DNA of 64,000 bases from contig CAJQUN010000428.1 in the NCBI GenBank assembly GCA_907163345.1, positions 62,001 through 126,000 on the forward strand, in the 5' to 3' direction. The stretch's first letter is position 1. Each line of letters opens with the position of its first letter. A program made the position numbers and the translations under genes. This DNA is from Haberlea rhodopensis. Its lineage: Eukaryota > Streptophyta > Magnoliopsida > Lamiales > Gesneriaceae. This document shows positions 1 to 10,119 of the stretch, piece by piece. The notes under the pieces were generated by a model. That model did no database searches. It saw nothing but the letters and a program-made list of their open reading frames with translations, and was not told the DNA's origin.

Positions 1-1
1 C

Positions 2-271
2 GTAATATTCAACCCTATCAGTCAGAAAGTTCTCCTTTACCATTCACGCCTTCGTCTATTTCCAGGTAAGCTTCATTCCAGGTGGCATGGTCCTTATGTA
101 GTTACTAATGTGTTTTCCCATGGTGCAGTAGAGATTCAGAGTTTGGACACCACGAAGACATTCAAAGTGAATGGTCACCGATTGAATCACTATTATGAAG
201 GTGTCCAAAATGAAGACGGAGGACGAGTAGACATCAAGGTGGCTCTAGAAGACCCACCTACTTTCGAATGA
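2..271 (+). CDS. Tat/Athila-type gypsy pol, integrase C-terminal end (partial)
   Basis: The frame is open from the window edge to the TGA at 269-271, about 89 codons. It contains RLRLFPGKLHSRWHGP, then VTNVFSHGAVEIQ and FKVNGHRLNHYY. These match the conserved tail of Tat/Athila-lineage Ty3/gypsy integrases, which has the same FPGKL-SRW-GP and VNGHRL-HY blocks. The catalytic core lies outside the window. The next 60 bases, with a GGGCCACCGACGTTAAA block, recur in reverse at 20780-20815 in element D, so I and D are related. No stop or frameshift is visible in this piece. Confidence 0.85.
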   Translation, partial: VIFNPISQKVLLYHSRLRLFPGKLHSRWHGPYVVTNVFSHGAVEIQSLDTTKTFKVNGHRLNHYYEGVQNEDGGRVDIKVALEDPPTFE

Positions 272-1691
272 GGAAGGGGATAGCGTCGGGCCACCGACGT
301 TAAACAGAGGTGCTGCTTGGCAGGCATAGTTTCCCTTTTACCTTTTTAGTTTTATTGCTTTTTAGTTTTAACTTTTCTCTTTTCTTATATTTTTGCCGTA
401 CATTGAGGACAATGTAAGATTTAAGTATGGGGGAGGGATTAGTGGCTTGTTATTGTGTTCTTATTCAAAAATACAAAAAAATCGAAAAATTTGAAAATTT
501 TGAGCTCATAGTTAGTAATGAACACATGCTTAGAATCACTAGCCCATGATGAAAACTAATTGATATCATGCATGCTTCTGAACATAGGTGAATTGTTAAC
601 TTTGGAACACTTTGAACTCTAATGCAAAGTTTACTTTAACTTAGTAAGTGAATATCTTGAGCACAATTTTGTCATGACTTGTGAAGTGTGCATAAGTTAG
701 TGAAGATTGTGTGAAGCTTGTGATAGTCTTAAGAAGTCTCTAATACATGCTAGAACTTAACTACATGCTATTTGAGGCGTATGTCTAGACTACTTGCAAA
801 CATGAAAGTGATATAGGCAATCTTTGATGCGTTTGAGCCTTTCAAGCCTACCATATGAACAAAATCTATCTCTAGTACCCTTTTTGAGCCTTAATGAAAA
901 AGAATGGGAGTATGCTAAGCATACTCAAGACCCCCATTCAACATTCCTTGATTAGCTTATCATCCTTCCCTAATGAGCCTAAATGTGATTTTAATCCATA
1001 CCTTTTAAGGGAGTATGATGTATTTCATTCAAATGCACTTGGGAATCATTGAAGTATATTTGTGAAATTAATTGTCAAAAGAATGGAATGCATGAAAGAA
1101 AAAGGAATGCCTTGAGAAAATAGATAAAAATATGACTCCAAGGGGAGCCAAGGCACAAAAGAAGAAAAATATTGAAATAAACCTTGAAAAAAATGAACAC
1201 GGTTTGAAAAATTCATGCAAGAAGAGAAGTTTTAGTGTGCATTTCATCATACTCTCTTGTTTGAATATCCTTACCCTTTCTTTCATAAGCCAATACCTAG
1301 GCCAAGCTACAAGCTAATAAAGACCTACTTGATTTGTGTTTGCAAAGTGGCTAAGATAGTGGAGAAGAGTGTGCAAGTGGGCTTATACTTGTGTTAGTGT
1401 ATGACTTGAACTATTGTGGATTTGCATCTTTTGGATCTATAATTTGTATGCAACACTTGTTTATGACCACACACACACACGTTCACTACTTTGTTGGGTA
1501 TGAAATGTTTAGGGATTGAACTTGTTCCACTATTAACTTTTCACCGCCTTTCTTGATTACGCATGTTAAAATTGTTGAGGCATTAAAGTGAGGATAAGCT
1601 GTTTTGTTATGAACCTATGAGCCAACCAAAAATATTGTAGTTTTATTTGATTTACTCGAGGTCGAGTAAAGAGTAAGTATGGGGGAGTTTG
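272..1691 (+). other. 3' noncoding region of Tat-type element I
   Basis: This is about 1.4 kb between the pol stop and the LTR, with no sense-strand reading frame of note. A purine-rich block (TATGGGGGAGGG, near 427) follows the pol end. A second polypurine tract, AAGTATGGGGGAGTT, lies directly before the LTR at about 1676-1691. Much of the stretch recurs inverted at 19402-20820 in element D. An AC-rich run sits at 1476-1490. An antisense frame is listed separately. Confidence 0.7.
1068..1286 (-). CDS. Antisense ORF in Tat-type 3' region (element I copy)
   Basis: This 72-codon frame runs antisense to element I. Its hydrophobic core, CALAPLGVIFLSIFSRH after a run of Phe, recurs almost unchanged in the 88-codon frame at 19784-20050, which is also antisense to its own element (D). 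Antisense ORFs between integrase and the 3' LTR have been described in the plant Tat lineage. The DNA of this segment is itself similar in both elements, so conservation of a protein is not proven. The Phe-rich core could be a membrane segment. Function unknown. Confidence 0.35.
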   Translation of the reverse strand: MKERVRIFKQESMMKCTLKLLFLHEFFKPCSFFSRFISIFFFFCALAPLGVIFLSIFSRHSFFFHAFHSFDN

Positions 1692-1803
1692 ATGTGACTA
1701 GAAATAAACACATCTTTAGTGCTTAATTGTCTACGATTTGGTAGGTTTTGATAGATAATTTGATACGTATGCTACCTAATCGTATATTTGTGTAATTGTA
1801 GAC
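1692..1803 (+). repeat. Start of 3' LTR of element I (truncated)
   Basis: The LTR begins with TGATGTGACTAG directly after the polypurine tract. The first ~110 bases match, in reverse complement, the LTR ends of element D (19290-19401 and 40930-41044), including GTCTACGATTTGGTA. Similarity stops near 1803, so only a stub of what should be a LTR of about 1.5 kb is left. Confidence 0.75.
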
Positions 1804-1906
1804 TGGCAAATTCAACTGAAACTGATTCCACTTGAGAGCGGCATCTCTCCCCGTGGTTTTTTCGATACATATTCATGTCCCATTGATGAACAAAAAGACG
1901 GTGCGT
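1804..1906. other. Unassigned junction sequence
   Basis: About 100 bases between the truncated LTR of I and the truncated LTR of A. I found no match to either element and no reading frame. It may be filler DNA or a divergent LTR part at a rearrangement or deletion breakpoint. Confidence 0.4.
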
Positions 1907-2450
1907 TGTCATGTCAACGCGAGGGGTACTATGCCACTGATGTAATAAGACTTGGAAAATGGTTATCGGTATTGATGGAACGGATGCATGTCATGACATA
2001 CATTATTGGTATTATAATCTGTTGATTATGAATGTGATACAGGGACAACCAAAGGGAGCTTTTAAGTGCATAAAATACAGGAAGTGATTTGTATTTACGG
2101 TTATGCATTTTTATATCATAATCATGTTGTTGTGGATTTGGTCTATTATATGCCCATGGTTTTGGGGTTGTTCCCGGAGTGCTAAGGACCGGGTTGATGC
2201 GGTGATCTTGTGAGGAGTGCTATCGGTATAGAAGGAGCGATTATTTTGTATAGTCTCTACTCTAGGAGTAGTGTAAAGCTATAGCCTTAACATTCATTTT
2301 GCTGGGAATGTAATTAATCTTTTTTTGGAATTCTATTTTTGGCGATGTAATCCTTAAGCTCGAGATATCAACAAGAACCTTATACTATGATTTATTCATA
2401 TTTAGCTCTCCTTATGCCTTTAATCCACATTAAGGTAGCGAGGCCTTACA
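1907..2450 (+). repeat. 5' LTR remnant of element A
   Basis: It is collinear with 17158-17716, the end of A's 3' LTR. Shared landmarks are TCATGTCAACGCGAGGGGTA, ACAGGGACAACCAAA, the hairpin CTACTCTAGGAGTAG (2269-2283) and the terminal GCGAGGCCTTACA. The upstream U3 and promoter part is missing. Confidence 0.85.
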
Positions 2451-2466
2451 TTTATCAGAGCAGTGG
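2451..2466 (+). other. Degraded primer-binding site of element A
   Basis: The LTR end is followed by TTTATCAGAGCAGTGG. Other Tekay-type copies here have TTAGTGGTATCAGAGC, complementary to the 3' end of plant initiator-Met tRNA. This copy has lost the AGTGG part. Confidence 0.7.
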
Positions 2467-2621
2467 TTAGAGAACACGGGAATGAGTGAAGGGTAGACTT
2501 AGCAAGTTGGTTAGGTGTTCACTTATGAGCATGTTTATGCATGTGGTGCATATCTGTGTATATATTTGTTATACTGACATGCTTAGCATATTGTTGTTCA
2601 TGTTATCTAACGATGTAACAC

Positions 2622-3660
2622 ATGAATTGTTTATGGTATTGTTGTAACCCTTGTATTACAACATGGCACCTTAATGAGGATGTGGGTGATGTGGGGAGTG
2701 TAAATGCTAGTATTGCACAGACTAGTCCCCTACCGCCACCGGTTGTGGGCATAGAACCTATTGCACAATTGTTACTACCTGGAGAGCTGAGTCTGACACA
2801 TTTCTTGACTTTCCATCCGCCCAGCTTTGAGGGAACTGAGTCTGGAGAGGAAGTAGAGGAATGGCTAGAAAGGATTGAGCAGATCTTTGTGTCTGCACCT
2901 TGTGCTAGGACCGCCTGGTTGAGGCTAGCAGATTTTTAGTTGGCCAAGAAGTCTTCCATGTGGTGGAAGACGACAGTGATGGAGATGAGAGCTCAAGGGA
3001 TTTTGGTGGACTGGAGTTGGTTTAGGACCCGGTATCTGAACCGGTACTTTCCTGTGGTTGCTAGGCAGATGAAGGAGGATGAGTTCACCAATTTAAAACA
3101 GGGTAACATGATTGTTTCCGACTATGCTATGTAGTACTGATCACTGTTGAGGTAAGTTCCTGACATTGCTACAAATGGACATGCCAAGATGCGGCATTTC
3201 CTGAAAGGCTTGAGGCCGGACTGTTTGATCGGGTTATCTCCAACTACCTCAGTTCCTTTGATGATGCTCTTACCAGAGCAGAACTAGCAGAGATTGGAGT
3301 TAATGCTTATACAGATACTATACCCCCGCAAGTTCCACCACAGAGCCCAGTATCTGATAACCTGAGGCCTCGAGGGGAACCATTTAAATCTCATGGAACA
3401 TCATCATCTTCCCGATTTAGTGGGAAGCGGACGGATAGCCGGAGACAGGGGGACCGGAGGGGTAATGCATCTACCAATAGAGGACAAACTCAAACGAGTA
3501 GAGTTGGAGAAGTAAAATGTCATTTCTGTGGAGGACCGCCTTTGATGCACGACTGTTCGGCATGTTATAGATGTTGCATGACGAGCCACGTTGCTCGGCA
3601 GTCTCCTAACCATGAAGGACAGATAGACCATATGGAAGGCAGGGGGAGATTTACTGGTGG
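2622..3660 (+). pseudogene. gag of element A (broken)
   Basis: It aligns with the Gag of element E from VGDVGSVNAS through FEGTESGEEVEEWLERIEQIF and the following capsid-like region. There is an in-frame TAG at 2937-2939 where E has Gln, and another TAG at 3132-3134 where E has Arg. Frame changes follow. Near 3518-3600 a first zinc knuckle (CHFCGG...HDC) is readable. The second has lost its last Cys (CYRCCMTSHVARQ), so nucleic-acid binding would be impaired. Confidence 0.85.
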
Positions 3661-3682
3661 GACAGTACATTAGAGGAAACCA

Positions 3683-4129
3683 ATGATGCCTCGACAGTTG
3701 GGAGGTCAGGCAGTGGGGCCACCTCAAGGGCAAGTTTATGCTTTGACTAGGGAGCAGGCTGCGGTGGCTCTAGAGGAAGTGATTGCTGGTACGTGTCTTT
3801 TATTTACGTACCCCGCTTTTATTTTGATAGACACAGGTGCCTCGCACTCCTTCGTGTCTGCGAATTTCGTGGAGAGACACCTTATGTGCCCATCTCCGTT
3901 GCCCACACCTCTTTTGGTCTCGACACCCACTGGGAAGAATGTGATTGCTGACCGGTTACTTTCTGACTGCCTCATTTATTTTGAGGGCAATGAGTTGAAG
4001 ACGGATTTGATTGTTCTGGGAATGTCAGATTTCGATTGCATTGTGGACATCGATGTACTGAACAGATATCAGACAGTGATTGATTGCCAGCAGAGGATGG
4101 TTCGTTTCCGATATGATTAGGGGATTCAG
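3683..4129 (+). pseudogene. Retropepsin-like protease of element A
   Basis: The frame runs from about 3683 to a TAG at 4118-4120. The aspartic protease motif LIDTGASHSFVS is intact (around 3824-3859), followed by the family's FVERHLMC and GMSDFDCIVDIDVLNRYQ blocks. The frame continues in phase after the TAG, so the stop is a point mutation. The domain would process the polyprotein in an active element. This copy cannot make a full product. Confidence 0.85.
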
Positions 4130-5280
4130 TTGACATTTTATGGGAATGGTTCTCGAACGAAGATTCTGTTGATATCGGCTGTTAAAATGTCACGGTTATT
4201 GGAACGTGGACATACGGGCTATCTTATTTATGCCATGGATATGGCCGAAAAGATGAAAGAATTAAGGATTGAGGAGATACCCGTAGTTGCGGGGTTTGCC
4301 GACGTGTTTTCGGAGGAAATTCCAGGGTTTCCGCTGAGTAGAGAGATCGAGTTTGGGATTGAGTTGTTACCAGGAACGTCCGCTATTTCTCGTGCCCCTT
4401 ATAGAATGGCACCGGCGGAGTTAAGGGAACTGAAGGTGCAGTTACAGGAACTTCTCGACAAGGGATAGATATGCGCTAGCGTATCGCCTTGGGGTGCACC
4501 GGTTCTGTTCGTAAAGAAGAAAGATGGTTTGATGCGTTTGTGCATCGATTACCGGCAATTGAATAAGGCAACGGTAAAGAACCAGTATCCTCTTCCACGG
4601 ATTGACGATCTATTTGATCAGTTGCAGGGCACGAAGCTTTAATAGCGAGATTGATTTGAGGTATGGGTACCATCAGATTCGGGTCGGAGAGGAGGATGTT
4701 CGGAAGACAGCATTTCGGACTCGGTATGGGCACTAAGAGTTCTTGGTTATGCCGTTCGGAGTGACAAAAGCCCCGGCTGTCTTTATGAGTCTGATGAATC
4801 GGGTGTTCCAACAGTATCTTGATCAGTTTTTCATTGTGTTCATCGACGACATTCTTATCTATTCTCGGAGTAGGAGGAGCACGTGAGACATTTGCGGACA
4901 GTGCTTCTAATTATCAGGGATAATCAGCTGTTTGCCAAGCTCAGTACGTGTGAATTCTGGTTGACAGTGTGGTGTTTCTGGCGCATGTCATCTCTAGTGA
5001 TGGGATATCAGTGGATCCCAGGAAAGTAGAGGCAGTGATGGAATTGTCTGTACCTACTTCTGTGCCCGAGATACGGAGCTACCTTAGTTTAGCCGGATAT
5101 TATCAACGATTTGTAGAGGGATTCTCGAAGATTGCTAAGCCGTTGACGCAATTGACTCAAAAGGGAGTACCATTCTATTGGTCTGAGGCTTGTGAGCAGA
5201 GCTTTCAAGAGTTGAAGCATCGGTTGACAACAACACCTGTATTGGTGATTCCTACGGAGAACAAGAGGTTTGTTCAATGA
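4130..5280 (+). pseudogene. Reverse transcriptase of element A
   Basis: The linker and RT follow the protease. ELLPGTSAISRAPYRMAP, then VKKKDGLMRLCIDYRQLN, then VFIDDILIYSR near 4838-4870 (the gypsy form of the YxDD catalytic motif), then LAGYYQRFVEGFSKIAKPL. There is a TAG at 4466-4468, a second stop and frame change near 4640 in the LYSKIDL region, another frame change near 4870-4965, and a TGA at 5278-5280. The catalytic Asp pair survives, but the gene is broken. Confidence 0.85.
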
Positions 5281-5820
5281 ATTGATGCATCAATACAGGG
5301 TTTGGGATGTGTGCTGATGCAGGATAAGCATGTGGTAGCTTATGCATCGAGACAACTGAAGCCGCATGAGACCAGATATCCAGTTCATGACTTGGAGTTG
5401 GCGGCTATCATTTTTGCCTTGAAGATTTGGCGGCACTACTTGTATGGTACTTCATTTACCATCTATACGGACCACAAGAGCCTGAAGGTTTTATTCACTC
5501 ATGCAGAGTTGAATATGAGGCAGAGGAGGTGGAAGGACTTGCTCAAAGACTATGGTTGCGAGATAGAATACCATCACGGAAAGGCGAACTTGATAGCAAA
5601 CACCTTGAGTCGGAAAGTGAAGTGTACTGCAGAGGACGTCATGCAATTATCGGCTATGTTGACTTCCTACAATCATCTGGGTTATGACTTCGATGTGGAT
5701 ATATCACTGGTACGTGTATCAACTTTATTTGCAGAGCCAGATATTTTTGAGAATATCAGGAGAGCTCAGAAGTCAGACAATAAGATTCAGAGGTGGTTAG
5801 CATTGGTACGTCTGGGATAG
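5281..5820 (+). pseudogene. RNase H of element A
   Basis: An uninterrupted stretch holds IDASIQGLGCVLMQ, VHDLELAAI, YTDHKSLKVL and the region before IANTLSRK. Gypsy RNase H uses four acidic residues. The first three (Asp in IDAS, Glu in DLEL, Asp in YTDH) are present. The fourth, normally Asp in ADALSRK as in element E, is Asn here, so the active site is damaged. The open frame ends at 5818-5820. Confidence 0.8.
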
Positions 5821-6561
5821 CTATTGAAGTTCCGAGTGGCTGAGGACGGTTCTTTGAGACTTGGTAACCGTTGGGTAGTTCCGAGTACGCCGGAGTTGCA
5901 TAAATCTTACAACGAGCACATAGTAGCAGACTTAGTATCCACCCAGGCGGGAGGAAGATGTATAAGGACTTATGTGACCAATTTTGGTGGAAGCGAATGA
6001 AACGGGATGTTATCACTTTTGTTAAGAGGTGTTTGATGCCATTTGGGTGATTGTGGATAGACTGACGAGGTAGCTCACTTTATTCCGTACAGTATGACAT
6101 TCACATACTTCAGGATGGCTCAGTTGTATGTCTGGGATGTGGTGAGATTACATGGGATTTCAGTTTCTATTGTGTCTGACCGAGATCAGTGGTTTACCTC
6201 TCACTTTTGGGAAGGTCTTCAGTCAGCTTTGGGTACCGAGGTGAGATTGAGCACGGCATATCATCCCCAAACGGATGGCCAGACCGAGCGTACTATACAG
6301 ACGCTCGACGACATGATACGTACATGTGTATTGGAGTTTGATACTTCATGGCAGGATTCAGTGTCCTTGGTAGAATCCTCGTACAACAATAGCTATCAAG
6401 CGAGCATTCAGATGGCACCATTTGAGGCTCTTTATGGTCGACATTGTAGGTCACCATTGTACTGGGATGACTTGACTAGTAAATCGGTCGGAGGACCCGA
6501 GTTGATCCGTGGAAGAGAAAATAAAGGTAATCCGGTAGAAAATGAAGGCAGTTCGGGATAG
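5821..6561 (+). pseudogene. Integrase core of element A (with internal deletions)
   Basis: The zinc-binding region is shortened: after TPELH the RRGILERA block is scrambled, and after VKRCL about 45 residues are missing, including the second zinc Cys and the first catalytic Asp (MDFVTHLP in C). From 6094 the frame is clean: SIVSDRDQWFTSHFWEG holds the second Asp and YHPQTDGQTERTIQTLDD the Glu. Loss of the first Asp makes the integrase inactive. Confidence 0.85.
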
Positions 6562-7055
6562 GCAGACAGCCTATGCAAATAAACGACGACGACCGTTGGA
6601 ATTCCAGTTGGGGGATAAGGTCTTTTTGAAGATCTCACCTTTCAGAGGTGTACTGCGGTTTGGAATGCACGGGAAATTATCTCCGAGGTATGTTGGACTG
6701 CTTGATATCTTGCAGCGCATTGGTACTTCGACTTATCGTCTGGCTTTGCCACCGTCATTATCCGGTATTCATGACGTGTTCCATGTATCTATGTTACGGA
6801 AGTATGAGCCGTCCGTCACATGTGTTGCAACCTTCAGAGGTTCAGTTAGATTCTGATGTGTCCTACGTGGAACGACCGGTTATAGTTCTGGATAGAGCTG
6901 ATCGCAAACTTCGGAACAAGGTGATACCGATGGACAAGGTTCAGTGGGATCATAGGGGTGTCGAGGAGGCCACGTGGGAGACGAGCGACAAATGGTGCAG
7001 TACTACCAGGAACTATTTTCTGGTATGTGATATATGTTTTGTTTTGGATTGGTAA
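6542..7055 (+). pseudogene. Integrase C-terminus and chromodomain of element A
   Basis: After a frameshift near 6540 the frame gives RRRPLEFQLGDKVFLK and KLSPRYVG, the GPY/F-like module. After a second shift near 6830 it gives VERPVIVLDRADRKLRNKVI, then VQWDHRGVEEATWE. The last block is the chromodomain typical of plant chromoviruses, thought to steer insertion to heterochromatin. The expected ETERHMVQHYP end is altered to ETSDKWCS. Confidence 0.8.
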
Positions 7056-7085
7056 GTGCATGCGAATTTCGAGGACAAAATCTTC

Positions 7086-7100
7086 TAAGTATGGGAGTAT
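7086..7100 (+). other. Polypurine tract of element A
   Basis: TAAGTATGGGAGTAT lies directly before the 3' LTR start TGTGATATCC. Upstream is the family block TTCGAGGACAAAATCTT. It would prime plus-strand synthesis. Confidence 0.75.
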
Positions 7101-7793
7101 TGTGATATCCCTGAAATAATTATGTGCAATTAGGCCATTAATTATGTTTATGTGATTAGTACGGTGTAAAATTAATTATGGTGGTGAAATGTATAGTTAT
7201 GCGGTGGGCATGACCTGTTAGTACATTTCAGGGTGCATGTGATGCATGTTGTGGAACTTGGGTTTTGGCATGGTTATTTGAGGTGGATATTAATTAATTT
7301 GGGAAAAGCATGTTTAATTGGAGTTATGGTGCATTTTTGGAAAACGCTTTTAAAATATCATGTTGTGATATTTTATACATCACGCTAATTAATTGGGTAC
7401 CATGTTTTATTAACCCCCCCAACACCTTTTATACCCTTACCCCTCACCTCACTCCCCATCACACTCTTTAAACACCCCAAACCCTTTCCCCAAACCCAAA
7501 ATCGATTTTCAAGAGAGAAGAGGAGGAAGGGATTTTCAAAAGCTTGAGTTGCTTGGTTCTTGCAAGATTTTGAAGCTTCAAGTGGTATGATTTCCTCCTA
7601 GTATGGTTTTATTATATTTTGAATTGAAATGGGTTTGTGTTTTAGGGATTAATAAGGGTTTGATTTTGTAATGTGGTGTTTTTGGTTGAGCTTTGGATTT
7701 TTGTTGTTAGTGGTGTTTATTTTGATGGTTTATGATGTTTTGGTGTTGTTGGTTCGATCGCCCCAACTTGGCGATCAATCGCCAAATGCTTCT
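7101..7793 (+). repeat. 3' LTR of element A, left part
   Basis: It starts TGTGATATCCCTGAAATAATTATG, the same start as the LTRs of B, C and E in their own direction. At 7352-7374 AAAATATC and GATATTTT form an 8-bp stem around 7 nt, overlapping the TATA-like TTTTATACAT. A pyrimidine-rich leader follows (7415-7500). The cluster of ATCGATCGC-like palindromes starts at about 7755 and is cut by H at 7793. The rest of the LTR is at 16556-17716. Confidence 0.85.
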
Positions 7794-10119
7794 TGTAAGG
7801 ACCCCCCATGCCCTTAACCCTATATTAGTGTATTAACCCATGTATTTAGTGCATACAATCATGTAATCAGGGGAAAAGAAACCATGCTACCATAGCATAA
7901 CATACCAATAATAAAATTTCTTACATTATTCCACATAATGTCCACTTTCCCCCAACCAAGTCAACATACATATCATGCACCCTTATAATACACTAACATG
8001 TTCTCAGTTCATTTAGCAATTCAATAAATAATTGCATGCGACCAATAAATGAAAAGAGAAGGGCACACGCCCTTTATACAACCCATATACACATATAACA
8101 GTGCTCACATACGAGCGTCAAAAGAGTGGATGTGTATTTAATGTATAAAGTACCCAACACGATACTATCACTCACACTTCAGTCCTGGAAGTACCTCCAA
8201 TCAACAGCTCGAGCTCAACTCCAAAGCCATCGATGTACCTATTCATCTGCCCCAACAGAGACAGCCCCTACACGGGTGAGCATACCAATACCACCAATCC
8301 AAAGCAAAATAATACAATTCATAATTTACACAATGTAAAGACTATGAATATTAAAAGACACTCCATGGATGACATCATCCTCATCCGGGATCCCCTGTGC
8401 TGTTTCTGTTTTCAAAATAACCGAAACCATCAAATCCCCAAAAGCCAGTTAATCATTACATTGATTAACAAATCCGTTCCCAATATACTTATACCATAAT
8501 CAATAAAATCAAATCATTAAACAAGATATTACATATATCTCACTAATAGTTCCATAGTTCTATTTCATCGCTCGCTCCACAATAGCGGCATTTTAATTTC
8601 ACGCACGCTCAATAGCGGCGACATCATAGCAGATGTTCGCTCAACAGTGATATCATCCCAATCATTGCTCGCTCAAAAGCAGCACCATATAATTTCCAGT
8701 ATATATATCCATTCATTGCATATACAAATAATCATGCATTTCACAGTTGCAATAATATGAAAGGCTATGCTCGTACGTTATATGTACCTTATGATTTCGT
8801 AGTCCGAACCAAACCTTGACTGAGTCCCACGATCCGATGAATTATGTGCTAACACATAAATAACTCACAACTAAACACAAGCATGCAACAATGTGCTCAA
8901 GCGCGTTCACAGCCTCCAAACCTATCGTCAATTCATGACGATTAACCATTTTAAAAGACTCCGGGCTAAACATGCATAATACCCAAAATATTCAATTTCA
9001 AGTGTACAAAGGTTAACCAATTACTCAATCGAGTATCCCAATTTTTATAATAGTTAGGCTCCAACCATTCCATTTTAAAAGTATAGCATTCCCAATGGAA
9101 TGTAGACCTTGCCCCGAAAATCGGCTAATTACCATGATTCCAAAATCCCAACATTTTTCCAAAATTTTGAAAAAATCCCTACCGCGATGGATCGGTGATT
9201 TCATCGCGATCGATCGAGCAATTCAGTGGCCAAACAGAACACTCTCGCGATAGATCTCGAGTCTCCACGATCGATCGCCAAACCCTCGTGATCGATCGAT
9301 GAGACTTAGCGATCGATCTCCAGCACTGTGCATCTTCTCCAAATTTTAGAATCTTGTCGCAATCGATCGGCGCCAAGCCGCGATCGATCGCGACCTACGA
9401 TTTTCCAAAAAACTTAAGCTTCAATTTTTTTTTTGACACCCAAACTCAAAACCAACACCCCTTACACCTTAAACACCTCAAAAACTCCATTAAAACCAAT
9501 CAAAATACCAAAAATACAACTTTGGATTTTTAACCAAAATACCCAAATTTCAAATCCAACCCAACACCTAACCAAAATCCACGATACTACTAAATCGAAG
9601 GTATGGGCGAGGGGAAGATTAATACCTGATTATCTTCGAGAAATCCGGCCCTCGAGCCAAGCTTCCAGCCATTTTTCTCCAAAGGGAAAAGAGAAGGGTT
9701 TTTTGGGAGGTGGGGAGAATGGGGCCCGATGAGAGAGAGAGGAGAGAGGAGAGATTCCGTGTAATGACGGAATGCCCAGTCCCCTTGGTATATATAGTGC
9801 CAAGGCTCCAAAATACCAAGTCCTCCACAAATACATCATGACCAAATAAAAATCATCTGTTTTCAATAATTATCTCTCAAGCCTCAATTTTCTAATACCA
9901 GCCCCAATACAAAGTACCCCGGACCACCAAAAACCCAATTCCAAGGTTTTTCACCACGATGAGAATACAATCTCAACCTTTGGATCCAACGATCCCAAAT
10001 ACCAGATTTAAGATCCTCGGGTGTTCCAACACCACAATTAATTCATAATTGCCACAGTTAAAATCCATTGAGGATCATTACCATACTGGGGTTGACATTA
10101 TTAATTTCCGGGCATCACA
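7794..10119 (-). repeat. 3' LTR of element H
   Basis: Read on the minus strand it starts TGTGATGCCCGGAAATTAAT and ends GGTCCTTACA. It keeps a TATA box (TATATATA, 9789-9796) inside the inverted repeat CCTTGG...CCAAGG, a pyrimidine/GA-rich leader, the GATCGATCG cluster (about 9180-9400) and the GTACGT-type motif near 8775-8795. The right LTR lacks about 190 bp that this copy has (about 9595-9785). Confidence 0.85.
9786..9812 (-). promoter_or_regulatory. TATA box within an inverted repeat, H 3' LTR
   Basis: CCTTGG and CCAAGG flank TATATATAGTG. The leader downstream on the minus strand is rich in CT/CTCT. The matching part is deleted from H's 5' LTR, so H probably no longer has a working promoter. 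Confidence 0.5.
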
